Shown here: positions 42,863 to 57,160 of the stretch, one piece after another
How positions within the stretch are numbered: position 1 is the first letter of the stretch
How the letters are laid out: each line of letters opens with the position of its first letter
The notes under the pieces: model-generated
What the model saw: only the letters and a program-made list of their open reading frames with translations
What the model was told of the DNA's origin: nothing
Databases searched by the model: none
Program-made: the position numbers and the translations under genes
Assembly: GCA_039000515.1 (NCBI GenBank)
Contig: JBCFYV010000996.1
Coordinates: forward strand, 1-64,000
Direction: 5' to 3'
Source: Timema cristinae
Lineage: Eukaryota; Arthropoda; Insecta; Phasmatodea; Timematidae
Length of the DNA stretch: 64,000 nt

Positions 42863-45800
42863 TACAAAAATCAATATTTTTTGAAAAAAATTGTGTGGTT
42901 TTTCCCAAAAAGGGGGAAAAAGGAAAATTTTAAAAAAATTTTAAAATTTTTATTTGGTTGGGGAAAAATTTTTAAGGGGTTTTTTTAAGTTAAAAAATTT
43001 TTTTTTTAACGGAATCAAATCTTTAAAAACCCCAAAAAAATTTTACAGCTTTTGAAATTTTAAAAAAAATTTTTTTTATTCTTCTCGATTTTCCCAAAAA
43101 TGGCAGGTATTTTGGGCTTACAATGATAACAACTTTTTTTTAATGTCTCAAAAATACATTTTTCCCCAAAACCCCCGGATTTTTGGAAAAAAATTTTGAA
43201 TATCCGGGAAAATTTCCCCCTCAAACCTTTTTTGGTTTTTTTTGATAGGGGGGCCTAAAGTTTTTTTTTTTTCCCCCAAAAGAAACCTAAAACCCCCTTT
43301 AAAAAACTCCGTAAAAGGATTACCCAAAAACTTGCCCGAAATATTTCCCCCAAAAAGAAATTTTTTTTTAAAAAAACAGATGTTTAATTTTTGGAAAATA
43401 TTGTATTTTTTTCATGGAAAATAATGGAAAAATTTTTAAAAAAATTTTAATTTTTTTTTGATCAAAGGGTCAACTTTAGATAAAAAAAACCAAAAAATCT
43501 TAAAAAATTTAAAAACCTTTTTTAAAAAGAAATCAACCATTGTAAAAATGTCCTTTTAATTTTTAAAGTCAAGTAGCTTTGAAAAAAAGATATAAAATAA
43601 AAATACCTATCAAACAAAGGCGGGGTTTTTTTTTTTTTTTCCCCCAAAAAAAAATTCCCCCCCAAATAATACAGGTTTACATAAAAAAAAAGTTTAAAAA
43701 AAAAAATTAAAAAGGGGGAAAAATTTATTAAATCAGAAATGAAATTTTTTTCTTGCCTGTTTCCCCTTAACCCACACACTTGTGTTCGAAATTTTTTTTC
43801 TTTTTTTTCATACTTTTCGAGGAAAAAAAGGGGAAAACTTATACACAAATATCAACCCTTTAAAAAAATATATATATTTTAAACCCCAAAAAATTTTCGG
43901 GTTTTTTTTAAAATAACAAATTATTGCCCTAAAATTTCTATTTATTGTACCATTCCCACAAAAGTAAGCTTTTAGTTGATATCATTTGTAGGCAGAGAAA
44001 ACCTATTTTATTTACAAAAGGATACATAAAACCCCTTTTTTTAATTCAAGGTTTTCATGGGGGTTATACAAAGGACGAAAAGCTGAAAATTCTTTGGGAA
44101 AAACCCAACATGATGAACCCCTAAAAAGAGCGCTCGTTTTTTCAAAATCTGTTCACCCATTTAATCAAAATTTTAAAAATTACCAAATTTATATAAAAAT
44201 TTTTTTTAAAAAATTTTTCAAATTGATTTTTTTTCTTGATTTTTTTTATTTCATACTAACTTTTTTTTTTACTATATTTTTATTTTTTTAACTACGTGAT
44301 TTTGTAAAAATTGCAAATCAACAATGAATTGTTTTTCCTTTTATCAAAAAATTTAATTTTAAATTTTCTTCAAACTTTTTAAAAAAAACCTTTTTAAAAT
44401 TCATCCCCATTCCCAAAAAAAACCCTAAAAAAATTTAAAACGCCTAAAGTTTTTCCCTTTCCCCTTGAAAAGCAATTTTAAAATTTTAAAATAAACAAAA
44501 ATTTTTAAAAATTTGTTGTACGTACAAAAAGAGGTTAGACCAAGGGGTATTAAGACCCGGGGGATAAAAAAAATTTTAACAACCATTTTTTTTATTAATT
44601 AAAATCAAATTTTTTTCCACAACATAAAAAAAAAAGTCTGATAAAAAAACAACACGTTTGCTTTTAAAAAAAAAAGAACAAATCTTTTTTAAAAATTTTT
44701 TTTTTTAAAATTTAAATTATTAAAGGGGTTTTTAAAAATTTTTTGCCCTTTCCCCTTTTCTCAAAAAATATTTTTTGTAAAAAAAAAGAAACATGGGGAT
44801 ACATGTACTTTTCTTGAACCATGGCACTAAACCCCCCCCCCCCCCCCCCTTTTTTCCCCAAAACCCCCAACTTTTTCCCCCCCTCATGTGTAAAAAAAAA
44901 TTTTAAAAAAAACCCCCTTTTTCTCAAAAACTTTTAGATTGTTTTCAAAGATTTGGGGGGCAAAAAAAGGCCCCTTAGCCCCTTTCCCCCGTCCCCCTGA
45001 AATCGGGGCTGACATCCCAACAGATAAAAATAAATAAAAAATACAAAAAAAAATTTTTAAAAGGGGGCTTTTAAAAACCCTTTTTTAAATTTTCCCCTCA
45101 ATCATAGCTTTTTTTTTTTTTTTTAAATTTTTTCCCCGCGACGGGGTCAAAAAACTGATCTAAAAGCGTGTGAAAAAAATACTGGGGCCCCCTTCAAAAA
45201 AATAAGTTTTTTTGGCCCCGAGGGGTATAACCATTTTTTAACCAATTTTTTTAAAAAATTTAAAAACCCCAAACTTAAAAACCAACAACTTAAAAATTTA
45301 ATTTCTCAAATGACTCCGAAGTTTTTTTTTCCCCCTACTCCTTTCCCAAAAACTAACCACCCCGGGGGGGTTACAAAAAATTTTTTGGGGTTTGGGACGG
45401 GGAAAAAAATGTATTTAAGTAAAAAATACCCAATTTAAAAGAAGGGAACAAAATTTGGGGAAAAGGGTCCTTCATTACACTCGGGGGGATTTGACCCTAC
45501 CCCCCAAGGGGGTACCCCACAAGTGCGAAACACTTGTGATTAAAAACTTTTTTTGAGTGTTTTTAGCTTGCTCCCCCAAAAAAAATAAAAAATTTATTTT
45601 TAAAAAAAAAATTAAAATTTTGGGGCAAAGCCGGGGAAAATTTTTTTTAAAGGTCTTTCGACAGTAAAAGTTTTTTTTTTTCAATTTTAACAAGTTTTTT
45701 AACTATAACTATAAATAGTGACGCATCTATTTCAAATCAATTTTTTTCAACGGGGGTTCCCAAAAAAAATATTTTTTAGATTCTGCATACCATTTTTTTA

Positions 45801-48800
45801 TGTAAAGTAATTATAAAATATGGGGCTGAAATTAAATATAACCCAACCCTTCAAAAAAGGGGGTTTTTGTGGTTAAAACCCGCCCCCTTTAAAAAGTTCA
45901 AAAACAAAAAAAACCCAACCCCCCTCGATGAAAAAAAAACTAATATAGTTCCCCCTAATGTTGGCAGATATTAACTCACGGGGGAAATTTTGGTTACCGG
46001 GGGAAAACCCCAAACCCCTTTTTAAAAACTTTTTCCCCCTGACTATTTTTGGACTATAAGCAGGGGAAAAAATCTCACCTTTTTGGGCCCCCCCCTTTGA
46101 TGAAATGGGGGAAAAAATATTTCCCCTCTGTTTTCCACGCAGTTTTCCAATTGGGAGTTTATTAGGTGCAATTCCGCAACTTTTTTCCCCCCCCTTTTAA
46201 AGCCAAAATTTTTAAAACCCCCCCCGAGAAAAACCCCCTTTTTTGTGTGTATATAAAAACCCCCCCCTCCCCGCTTCACGTTTTGTAATTTTTTTAAAAT
46301 TTTAAATTTTTTTTTGACGAAGGAACATCTTTTTTGACGTTAATATACAAACGGCAACAAAAATTTTTGTGACTACGATTTGAGGGGTTCCCCGGCCCCC
46401 CAAAACCCCGACCAAAATGAAGCCCGACCCCCGACTATATGCGTAATTTTAAAAATTTTTTTCCCCCGTTAAAAATCGTATTACCTTTTTTTAAATATGT
46501 CCACAAAACATAGTTTTTGTGTTTTTCATTTCGACTTTTTTTTTCTATGTTCATGAGGGGGAAATTTTGAAAAGGGGGGGGGTTTTTTCTCGTTTTTTTT
46601 GTCCATAAGAAATAGTATTTAAAAATTTTTTTGTTTTTTTTGACTTGTTTTTTCTATGACCATAAGGCGTAGTTTTGAATGAGGGGGGTTTAATTTTTCC
46701 CATGTATCATGGGCGATATTACTTTAAAATTTTGTATGTCAGACTTCTAAAATTTTTTTTTATAAGCCCCCCTTTAAAGGGCAAAGATTTATATCCCCAA
46801 AAAATTTTTAATGTTTCCCCAAACTGTATAAAACCCTGTTTAGAATCACTTAAGGGGGAAAAAACAGGTTTTTTTAACTTTTTAAATTACCAAATTTGGG
46901 CCCCCTGACAGATAGCTTTTTACTTATTTTTTTTTAGTGTACCTTTTTACGAGCGAAAGGGGTGTGGGGGCACCAAAAACCCTTAAAAATGGCCCCCAGG
47001 GATAGCCCCCTTTTTTTCTTCGGCCCCCTTCGGGGGCCGTAGGAATTTTTTAAAAAACTTTTAAAATTTTTTTTCCTAGTTATAGTTGCCCCAAAATTGG
47101 GTGGAAAACAAACATACTTTTTAAAAAACCGGGGGAGTACTAACTAGGAAAAAAAACCCACCGTAAATCTTTAAAACCCTTTTGATTCCTGGTAGCCGCC
47201 TTTACTATTTGTAAAATTATGGGGTTTCCCTTTTTTGGGAAATTTAAAATTTTTTGTTTTTTTGTAACCCCCCAAAAGGGGTTAAATCTTTCTAGCAAAC
47301 TCATATAAAAAACCCTCATAGGACTCAAAATTTTTTGGAAAATTTCAAAATTTTTTATTTTTTTTTAAATATTTTTTAAACCCTTTAAAAATTAAAAAGT
47401 TAAGTGTCTAAGTCTAGTTCCCCCAGGCTAGATGGATTTATTAAAATTTTTTTCCAAACTTTGTTTTTTAAAAAATTTTTTTTTTTTTTAAATTTTTTTA
47501 AAAAAGGGGCCCTTTTTGACTGATGCACCTTCCTACAGAATGTTCTTTAGTTTTTTTAATTTTAAAAGAAAAAATTTAAAATTGACTCATAACTAGACAA
47601 CTTTAGACTCAACTTAAAATTTTGGGGTTTTAATTTTCCCAGTTCCCAGCTGCAAATTAAAAAGTTTTTTGGAAAATTTTTTTTTAAATTTACTAAATAA
47701 GAAAAAAGGGCTTTTTTATCTAAAACCTATTTGAATTTTTTGAAAAAACTAAAAAAATTTTTTGGGGTTTTAAAAAAACTGATTTGTTAAAAATTTTTTT
47801 ATTTAATTTTTTTTTTCCCCTTTCCCCAAAAAATTTTCCTTTATTTTAACTTTTTGAAAAAGGTTTTTCGTCACTTCTTTTATTGGGGTGGGGAAAAACG
47901 ACGGTTAAAGGGCCCTACAGAATAAAATATTAATAAATTAAAAGCCCCTTTTTCTTTTTTTATCTCCCATATGGGGGTGCACCAAACAGCGGGAACAACA
48001 TCCTCCTCCATCCGGGGCGCCTTTCTTTGGGGTCCCACCTCTCTCAGCTGCTGAATGTTTCCCAAAACCTTTCCCCCTTTTAAAGGGCTTTCTCCAAAAA
48101 ACCCTTTCTCTCCACCTTTTTTTGGTTTTCCTTTTTTGGGGCGCTGCCCTCCGGGGCCTTTTTTAAAAAACCAAAAAATACTGCACAAAAAAACCCCTTT
48201 TATTCCCCCCCCTCCTCTCAACATGTCCAACCATCTCCCCCCCGGCAGCCTCCATCTTCTTAAAAAACCCTTTTCACTCCATTTAAAAGTGGGTTTTTTT
48301 TAATTTTTAACTCTTATTTTCTCTTCCTCGCTTTCCCCAAAAATTTTCTATAGAGGTCTTTCCCCCCCCGGCCGCCTGTATAATCAATTCAAATTTTTAA
48401 ATTTTTTTAAAATTTCTAAATCAATATATTTTTTAATATTTTAAATTTTTCACTATTTAAAAATTTTATAGGGGAAAAACAACATAAATAAACTATTTTG
48501 GGGGGGGGCCGCGGGGGGGGTGAAGATTATTGCACAAAATTTATTTTACAATTTTTTTTTGGGAAAGGATCCCCTTTTTAAAAAGCCCTCTAGGGCTCAT
48601 TTCTGTCCAAAAATTTTAGGAAAAACTCCTACTTTTAATACTTTTTTGATCCCAAAAAAAAAAGAAACTTTTTTTTTTTAAAAAGGGTTTTTAAATGTGG
48701 GGGTTTTCCTTTTTTTTGGGGAAGGGGTTTAAAAAAAAAAAAAAAAATTTGAAAACAAAAAAATTGGTTAAAAAAAAAAATTTTGGAAATTTTTTGGGGG

Positions 48801-49977
48801 AAAAGATAATTTCCAACTAGAATAAGGGGGAAAATTAAAAAAAGGGGGGTTAAAGGTTTTCCTTGGGTTTCCCCATGGAAATACTGATGTTGATGAGGAA
48901 AATTTCCCCCCCCAAAAATTAAACCACTTACTGGTACAGGGCCGTCTCTCTGAGGCTCCATCAGACCTGCAGTCCCCCCAAAGGTTTTGGCCCCTTTAAA
49001 AAATTTCAACTATCAGTGGAACCAGTATCGTCACAAAGAATTTCACCAAGAAAGGATGTGAGCCCATAAGTTGGGGGCTTTTTTTTGGGAAATTGAAGAA
49101 GAGAAAAAGGGGAAAGAGGATTAAAAAAAAAAACAAGTGAAAGAAAAAAAAAAAAAGATAAAAAACCAAAGTGAAAAATCAAGCATAAGGAAAGTTTTGG
49201 GGAAAAAAAAATTTTTAGAAGCTAAAAAAGCAAAAAAAAAAAGAGAACCCTTTTAAAAAAAAAAAAATCAGAAAAAAAAAAAGAAGCTCACTTTTTAAAA
49301 AAAAAGTGGGAGAAGGGGGGAAAAAGGGTTAATAAAACCAAGAAAAACCCCCGAAAAAGGGAAATTTTTTTAAAAAGCTCAAACTACAAAATTCCCCCAA
49401 TTTTTTTTTTAAAAAAATATTATTTTTTGGTTGAAGGGGGGTCCCTCTTTTGATGATAAAAGAAAAACAATTTTTTTAATAATCCCTTATTTAAAATTTG
49501 GGGTTTAAAAAAACAAAATTTTTTCCAAAATTTTTGGAAAATTTTTAAAAAAAGAAAAGAAAAAAAAAAAATGTATTAAAAAAAAAAAAAAATTAAAAAA
49601 AGGGGGGGAGGAGGGGGGGATTAAAAAAGGGGGGTAGGGGGGGGGTTGATGATGGTTTTAGCATTCCTCCTTTTTTTTTTTTAAAAAAAAACTTTTCTTT
49701 TTTTTGCTACAGGCCCAGTAAAAAAAAAAACATTGGTTTTTTAGTTTAAAAAAAAAAGTTTTTAATTATTTATTTTATTTTTTAAAAAAGTTTTTAAAAG
49801 TAAAATGTTTTTTTTAAAATTTTTTACTTTTTTTTAAAAAAAAAATTTGGGGAAAAATTACTTTTTCCCCCCCCTTTTTTTTTTTAAAATGTTTTTCCTT
49901 TTTGACAACCACTATTATTATTATTAAAATTTTTAAATTTTTTTTTAATTTTTTTTATTATTATATTATTAATTTTT

Positions 49978-50255
49978 CACCGGGGTCTTTTTTCCCCTTT
50001 TGGGGGTTTTTCGCACATTGCGCTAATTTTAATGGTAGGGGGATTTTGAGATGAAATGAAGGACCCCAAAGTTTTAAATCCAACCCGGTAAAACCGGCTT
50101 TTCCCCCCATTCAAAAAAGGGGGTTTTTTCAGGGGGGGAAAGGGGGAAAGGGGTTTTGGGAAAACCAAATAAATTTGTCCCGGGGGCCGGGGGTTAAACC
50201 CCCGGGGCCGCCACAAAGAAGTCTAAAAAACCTTACCCCTAACCACCAGGTCCCC
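49978..50255 (-). repeat. Family-1 SINE, minus strand (poor sequence)
   Basis: It opens with caccggggtcttttttcccc after an (ATT)-rich tail and contains gagatgaaatgaaggacc. It ends cttacccctaaccaccagg, the inverse of the A-box region. Confidence 0.75.
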
Positions 50256-53200
50256 TTTAAAACCCCAAAGCTCCGAACTAAAAAAAATTATAAATCATTG
50301 ATCAAAATTTTTAAAAACTTTTTTGTTATTACTATAAAAACCCTTTTTAAAAAATTTTGGGTTTTTAAAATTTTACTGCCCTTTTTAAACTCACGTCGGT
50401 TTAAAAATTTAAAATCGAGCCGTCTATTTTAAAAAAACCCTTGACATTTAAACAAAGGTTTTTGGGCTAGTTTTTTAGGGGCAGTCTCGCCCCTTTCAAA
50501 TTTTTTCCCCTTATAGGTAGTTCGGGGCCCAAATCCCACTGGGGAAAGGGGCCGGGATTTCTTAAAAAACTTTTCCCTTTTTTTCTCCTTTAACGCTAAT
50601 GCGACAAAATTTTTTCCCCAGAAATTCTACCTACCTCTTTTCCCTTTCCCAATGATGTAAAAACTTTTAATAACATAAAAAAGGGGGAATTTAAAAAAAA
50701 GATGCTGACGGGGGGTAAAAAGTGCCACCAGTAACCCGCACTACTACAAATTTTCGCACTCAAAACCTATGCTACAATAAAATTTTAAAATTTTTTCGGG
50801 GTTTTCTTTGACCACCTACCTACATACACATTTTAAATTAAAGGGGAAAGGATGATTTACAAACCCGCTGCTGCTTTGGGTTTATATATTATTTACATAA
50901 TAAAAATTCCCCCATTTTTTCCCTTTTAAAACTCGCTGAAAAAATAATAACTTACACAAAATAACATTTAGTTAAAAACCCCGAATTTCTGTGGGGGGAA
51001 AAAAAACCCCAAATTTTTTGGGTTTTAGTTTTTTAAATGAACCTTTTTACTGTAATTCGATTTTAAATATTGATATACAAATATTTCTCTATATTCCCCG
51101 GGGCTTAAAAAAAACGGGGGGGGGAAAAATTTTTTAACCCCCCCCCCCGAACCCATTAATACCATTGATTGGTGCCCCTTTTTACCTCAACCCCTTTTTT
51201 AAGCTTTTTCGAAATAAAAAGGGGTTTTTTTTTAAAAAATTTGACTTAACTGAGATCACACTTGAGATCTGCTTAACCTCAATCTTTATTACGTTTTATT
51301 ATCAACTAAAAATTATTCTGATTCAATTTATTCAAAATAAACTTTTGAAGACTCGCACGTAAAAAGGGGGGCACGTGGACAAAGGCGTCCCTTTCATCGG
51401 GTTTTTTGGTTTTTTTTGGGTTTTTTTAAAAAAAATTTTAAAAAAGGGTTTTTCCCCCCCTTTCATTAAAAAAAAAAAAGGGTACATTTACTCGAAATAT
51501 TACCTTCATGTCTACCCCATTAGTATAAATATTTTTTCCTACTGGGTGGGTATAAATATGCCCGGTTTTTTAAAAAATATTACTGAATAAAAAAATTACT
51601 TGCTTCGGTGACAGCATGGTTTGGGGGGTCCCCCTTTTTTATATTTGGGGTTTTTCCCCAAAAAATAGTTTTGCGAACCCCAGGGGGGTTTCCCCAAATC
51701 TTCCAAAAGTCCGCCAAAATATTTTTTCCCTAATGGCGGATTTTTAAGGAACAAAAATTTTGAAAATTTTTTTTAGAAACATACAAAAAATTAAAATTTT
51801 TTAAACTTTTAAAAAAAGGGTTTCCCGCTATTATTCTTTAGAAAACTACGCTTACTTTTTTTTTAAAAACCCCCCCCAATAAATTTTTTTTACTTTCCAC
51901 AACAGAAAAAATCTAAATGCTGAAAATGCCCTTTTTTAAATTATTTTTCGGGCTTTTTCTCCTTACTTTTTAAAAAAACTCGCCCTCCAAAGGCCAAAAC
52001 GCAAATTTTTTTTTACTAAGTCCCCGAGAAAGGTAAGTTGGGGACAATAAAGATAAGAAAAAAAGTTTTTTTTTTTTGCTTATTTTTTAAATTTTTTTTT
52101 AAATTTTTTTAAAAAAAAATTTTTAATTATTTTTAATTTCATTCCATAGTTTCAATATTCTTGCATTATTTTTGGGGGTTTCATCCCACAGTTCCAAAAA
52201 AGTCAAATTTTAAAAGGGGATTTAAAACCTTTTTTTTCCCAAAATTTAAAAAATACTTTTTTTTAAAAAAATTTTGTTAAAAAAATTTAAAAATGCGTAG
52301 CTATGGATAAAGGGGGGTTTGCGAAAAATAAAATTTTTTTTGTGAAAGGGGTTCGCAAAATCTAAAAAAATTTGGAAACGGGGAAAAAAATTTGACAAAC
52401 TTCTGAGACTTTTGGGGATGGGGTTTTTGAATCCCGGGGGGGGTTAAAAGGGGGGTTTTTTCCCAAAAAAAATTTTCCTTTCCCCACACGCAAATTTTTG
52501 GGGAAAAATTTCCCCTAAAATTTTAAATTTTTAACCCTTTAAAACCCTTTCTAAAAAAATTTTTGTGTAAATGCATACAACCAACCCGACAGGTTTAAAA
52601 CCAAACCTGGCCATTTCCGGGAAAACAACCGCGGTTTCCCCCCTCTTTTTACTAATTAATTTTTCTAGCCCCGGGAAAACCTTATTCTTTTTGGGGGGAT
52701 TTTTAACCTACAACCCAAAAAGGGGCCCCCGGGGTTTCCCTTCTGTCACATTTTTTGGGGAAAAAATTTTTTTGGGATCCCACCCCGTTTTTTTTTAAAA
52801 ATTTCTCTTTCCATAAGCTATTTGGGGGGGTTTCCCCCCCTAAACCTTTTGCAATTTAAAAAGCCTCTAGAAGCTTTTTTTAAAAGGGTTTTTTCCCCCT
52901 TTTTTTTTTTTTAAAAATTTTTTTAAAAAAATCATTAAAAGGGTTTTTTCTCCAGAGACTTTTTTAAATTTTTGGGTGCTCCACAAACTTTTTAAAATAT
53001 CCTCCTGGGGGAAATGGGTTTTTAAATCCCAAAAACTATTTTAATAATCCTCTTTTGGGAAAAGGGGGTTTTAAAAAAAATTCGTGGGTTCAAAAACCCA
53101 AACCCGGGGGGTTTACGGAAAAAATTTTACGATAAAAATCCGTAAGGCACAAATTTTTTTCAAAAGGGGGAAATAAAACTTGGGGCCATGTTGACTGTGG

Positions 53201-54034
53201 CATGTAAAAAAAACCTTTAAAGGGGTTTTGGGGGGAAAATTTCCCTTTTCCCCGAAAAATTTTGGGGCCCTTTTTCCCCTTTAATGAAATTCTTTGTGCT
53301 TATAAAATTTTGGGGTTTTAAGAAAGAGTATTTAAAATACCTCAAAAAAATAATAATACAAAAAATAAAAGGGGGGTAGGGACAAATAAAAAAAAATTAA
53401 AAAATTTTAAAAAAATTTTAAAAAAAAATTTTTTTAATTTTTTTTAAAAAATTCGCCTATGTACTAAAGGTGCCCCCAAAAACATACCTTTTATTTTAAA
53501 TTTTTTCGCCTTTTTAGTGGCAGAAATAATCTTTTTTGGGCGAAAATGGGGGCCATGTGAATGAAAACCCCCAAAACGTTGTTGAACATTAACTTGGGGT
53601 AAGTTTTTTTTGGTAAAAATTGTGATTTTCCCCATCGATGTGAATTTTTAAAAAAACCCCAGGAAAAAACTATAGTTTTTTCTTTGGATTTAAAAAAAGA
53701 AATGTAATTTTTTATTGCAGTTAACTTGGGATCAAGTAAGACAAACAGTTTTAAAAGAAAAATTTTTACTAAAAATTTTTCATTCATCGGGTTTTTTGTT
53801 TTTCCCCCCAAAACCCCCCCGTTGCCGGGGAAAAAATCAAATAAGATGAAAATTTAAAAAAATTTTTATTTGATTTGAATTATTAAAAAAATTTTAAAAG
53901 AAAGGGGAACCACAATAAAAGGTTTTTTCAACCTGGTTTGGGGGGTTATGAATGCATGACAGTTTTAATTTTCCTTTTATTTTTTAAAAGGGTTTTTTCA
54001 ACCGAAAAAGAAGAGAGGGGGTTTAAGGGGATTT

Positions 54035-54308
54035 TTGGGGGTCTAGGGTAAGGTTTCGACTTCTGTGCTGGGGTTTTTGGGGTTTAACCCTTTGGGGCCC
54101 GGCACAAATTTATCGATTCCCAAAACCCCTTTTCCCTTTTAAACCCCGACAAGACATCGTGAAGTGGGGGAAAGCCGGGGGCCCCCACCGGGGTTTTGGT
54201 TTCCCCCCGTTAACCCCTTTTGGTCCCCCCCATTTCATCTCACAATCACCCTACCTTTTCACATTAGGAAAATGCGTAAACCCAAAACGGGTAGTAAGCC
54301 CGGGGTTT
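54035..54308 (+). repeat. Family-1 SINE (poor sequence), useful error yardstick
   Basis: It starts ggtctagggtaagg and contains gacttctgtgctgg, ggcacaaatttatcgatt, gacaagacatcgtgaa and catctcacaatcaccctacc. It ends aacgggtagtaagc. Alignment with the clean copy at 5506 shows lost bases replaced by duplicated neighbours. Confidence 0.8.
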
Positions 54309-55494
54309 CAATAAAAAATTTTCAACCGAAGAAGTATCACTTAAACTGATGAGCAGTTTTTTAATTTATTTGGGGAAAAAAATAAATAAAAGAAATCGAA
54401 CCCCCCAGACAAATTTACGTTTTCAAAAAAAGGCCCCCGAAAAAAATTTTGGGGGAAAAAAGGGCTTTTTTTTTACCTTTTAAGGGGGTAGGGGGAAGGG
54501 GAAAAAAAAAATTGAGATGAAACGACAAACAAAATTTTTTTTGGGGAAGAGAGAGTCAAAAAAATTTTAAAAAAAAAACATTTTTGACTGGGAATCGAAA
54601 CCCCGTACTCTTCCCCCCCCAGAAAACTAGACAAAAAAGGGCCGGGGTTTTGTTTTTTAATTTTCCCCCCCCTGCGGGCTATTATTTGCTTCCACAATGC
54701 ATTTTTTTTTATTTTGAGGGTTTTTTTTTTTAACACTTTTTTTAAAAATTTTTAAATATTACTTTTTTTTTTTATTTGTTAACTCAATCCGTAGTTTTTT
54801 TCCCCCCAAAGCGCTCTTGCAACACCCCCTATTTTATTTTTTTCGGAAATATCCGTTTTCTATCCGCATCCCCCAAACTGTTCCCCAAATTTTTTCCAAA
54901 CTCGCAACTTTTTAAAAAAGAAACCCTTTTTAAACCCCACACAACACATTTCTTGCAACAAATGGTTTTTTAATTCAATATATCTACCCTGCTGTTTTTC
55001 CCCCTTTTTTTTGTAATGTTTTTTTTTTTTTTTTTTGTTGCGTTTTCCCCCCCCTTCCTGGGAAAAAAAACATCGATTTGTTTCCGCAAGTGTGCTGGAA
55101 CATAGCATTAACTCGAGAGAGGGGGTTTTTTTGTGGGGTTTTTGGTATCGGGGGCCCCCCCATAATTTCATTGACAAAGGGAAAAAAATTGGGGGAAAAA
55201 GGGGGGGTTGACACTGGTTTTTTATTTAGATTTGAAATTTTCCCGTAGCAGGATAAATTTAAAAAATTATAGATGGGGGTTTTTCAAAATTATTTTTATA
55301 AAAAAATGGCCTTAAAAAAAAAAAATTTAATATAATTTAAAAAAATTCATTAAATATATATATATATATATTTTAAAAAATAAACATTTTATATTTATAT
55401 TAAAAAAAATTTTTTAAATTTAAAGATTAAAAAAAAATAAAAAATTATATATATATAAACACACACATATTTTTTTAAAATTTTTTTTTTTTAA

Positions 55495-55690
55495 ACCCCA
55501 CCTTATTCCCCCATTCGGGCTATTTGAAAATGATGGAAAAAATGTTTTTGGGGGAAAAAAAAATTTTTTGGGCGGTATGTACCTGCATTTGGGGGGTAAG
55601 AGAAAAAAATCCACCCCTTTAAATATACCCCCGGGATTCGAACTCCCACCTTCACTTTATGGGAAAAAAAAAATTTGGGTTGCCCCCCCG
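55495..55690 (-). repeat. SINE copy, minus strand (poor sequence)
   Basis: It begins with ccttattcccccattcgggc, the inverse of the shared tail, and contains a B-box inverse (ggattcgaactcccacc) at about 55,635. It is probably family 2. Confidence 0.5.
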
Positions 55691-56735
55691 CCGATGGGGG
55701 GTTTGCTTTTTTTAAAAAAGTACAAAACATACATCACAGGGGCCCTACATTATTTTTCAGCACAGCACAGGACGGGGAAACCGGGGTTATTCAACACCGG
55801 GGGGTTTTTTCTAAAATTTGAAAACGCAGCAGTTTTTTTTCTTTAAAATTTTTTGGGCCCAAAATATTTTTTAAAAAACTTTTTCCTAATTTTTCCCGGG
55901 GTTTTTTTTTTTTTTTGGAAAGTAATTGTTTTTTAAGGGGAAATTCCAAAATTTTTTTTTTGAAGTTTTTTAAAATAAAAAGCGTCCAAAACCCTTTTTT
56001 TGTATTATTTTTCATTAAAGTCTAGTGTGAAAAAAAAAATTTTTTCCCATAAGATCATTTTAAAACCCCAATTTTTAAATTTTACATCCTACCCAAAAGG
56101 GCCAAATTTAAGGGGCTTGGGGGGATAATTTTATTTCAAAATGTCCCCGGGGGAAAACACACGCCCCCTAAAAACCCCCCCCATTTTTTAAAAAATTTTT
56201 AGGTATTTCCCGGGGTGTGATTTGTATTGAAAAAAATATGGCGGGGTTTTTTTAGAAGGACCTTTATAAAATTCAAAAAAAAAAATTTTTTAGTGAACAT
56301 TTATAATATTTTTAGGGGTTTTTTAAAAAATTTTTTTTTAAAATTTAAAATTTTTTTCCCAAAAAAGTGGATGAAACCACGAAATAAATTAATAAAAAAA
56401 TTAAAAATTTCATCATATCCCTTTTTTTCAGGGGGTAGTGTGCCCCGTCCTTTTTTGGGGAAAAGGGGCCCGGGGTTTTTTTTTCCCGGGGATGGCCAAA
56501 AATTTATTTTAGGCCCCAATGTGGGTTTCCCTTTTTTAAAATGAGGGGAAATTAAAAAGGGCCCGGGGGAAGGGGGTGTTGTGCATGTCCTACCCCAGTG
56601 ATAAGGCATAAGAAGCAGGGGGGGCCCCAGTAAGCCGGGAGGGGGAAAAATTTTTTTGTATTTAAAAACTTGAATTAAAAAAACTAAACCAGGCCACTTT
56701 TTTGGGGAAAAAATAATGGATGTACAAAAAAAAAA

Positions 56736-56767
<32 letters not shown>
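56736..56767. repeat. Run of 32 G
   Basis: An uninterrupted poly(G) in the low-quality region. It is almost certainly a consensus artefact around a shorter G-rich motif. Confidence 0.6.
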
Positions 56768-56768
<1 letters not shown>

Positions 56769-57137
56769 AAATTAAAATATAAAAATAAAAAAACAATGTT
56801 TGGTTTATCAAAAAAGGGGGATTCCTGCCCTCATACAGTAAATTTTTAAAAAATTTTAAAAAATTTTTTCACACTAAACCGGGGGGGCCCTTTGACCCCC
56901 GGGGGTCCCCCAAAAAAACCCCCAAAAAAGGGGATAAAACGCGGGCTAACAATAATTTTAAAAATTTTTTTTTAAAAAAAAAAAAACTTGGTAAACGATA
57001 TTTTTTTTTTTAAAAAAAAAAAAAATAAAAAAAATGTATTTTGGGTTTTTAAAAAGGGTTTTTTTACTTTTTTTTTTAAAAAAAGTTTTTTTTAAACCCC
57101 CCCCAAATTTTTATGATGAAAATGCGTGCGCGCCCCA

Positions 57138-57160
57138 ACACACACACACACACACACACA
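57138..57160. repeat. (CA)n microsatellite
   Basis: About 12 CA units within a less corrupted stretch (57,120-57,290). A shorter CA run occurs at about 57,490-57,500. Confidence 0.8.

Noticed and set aside
56736..56767. G-quadruplex-forming poly(G)
   Set aside because: It is located in the homopolymer-inflated region; length cannot be trusted.
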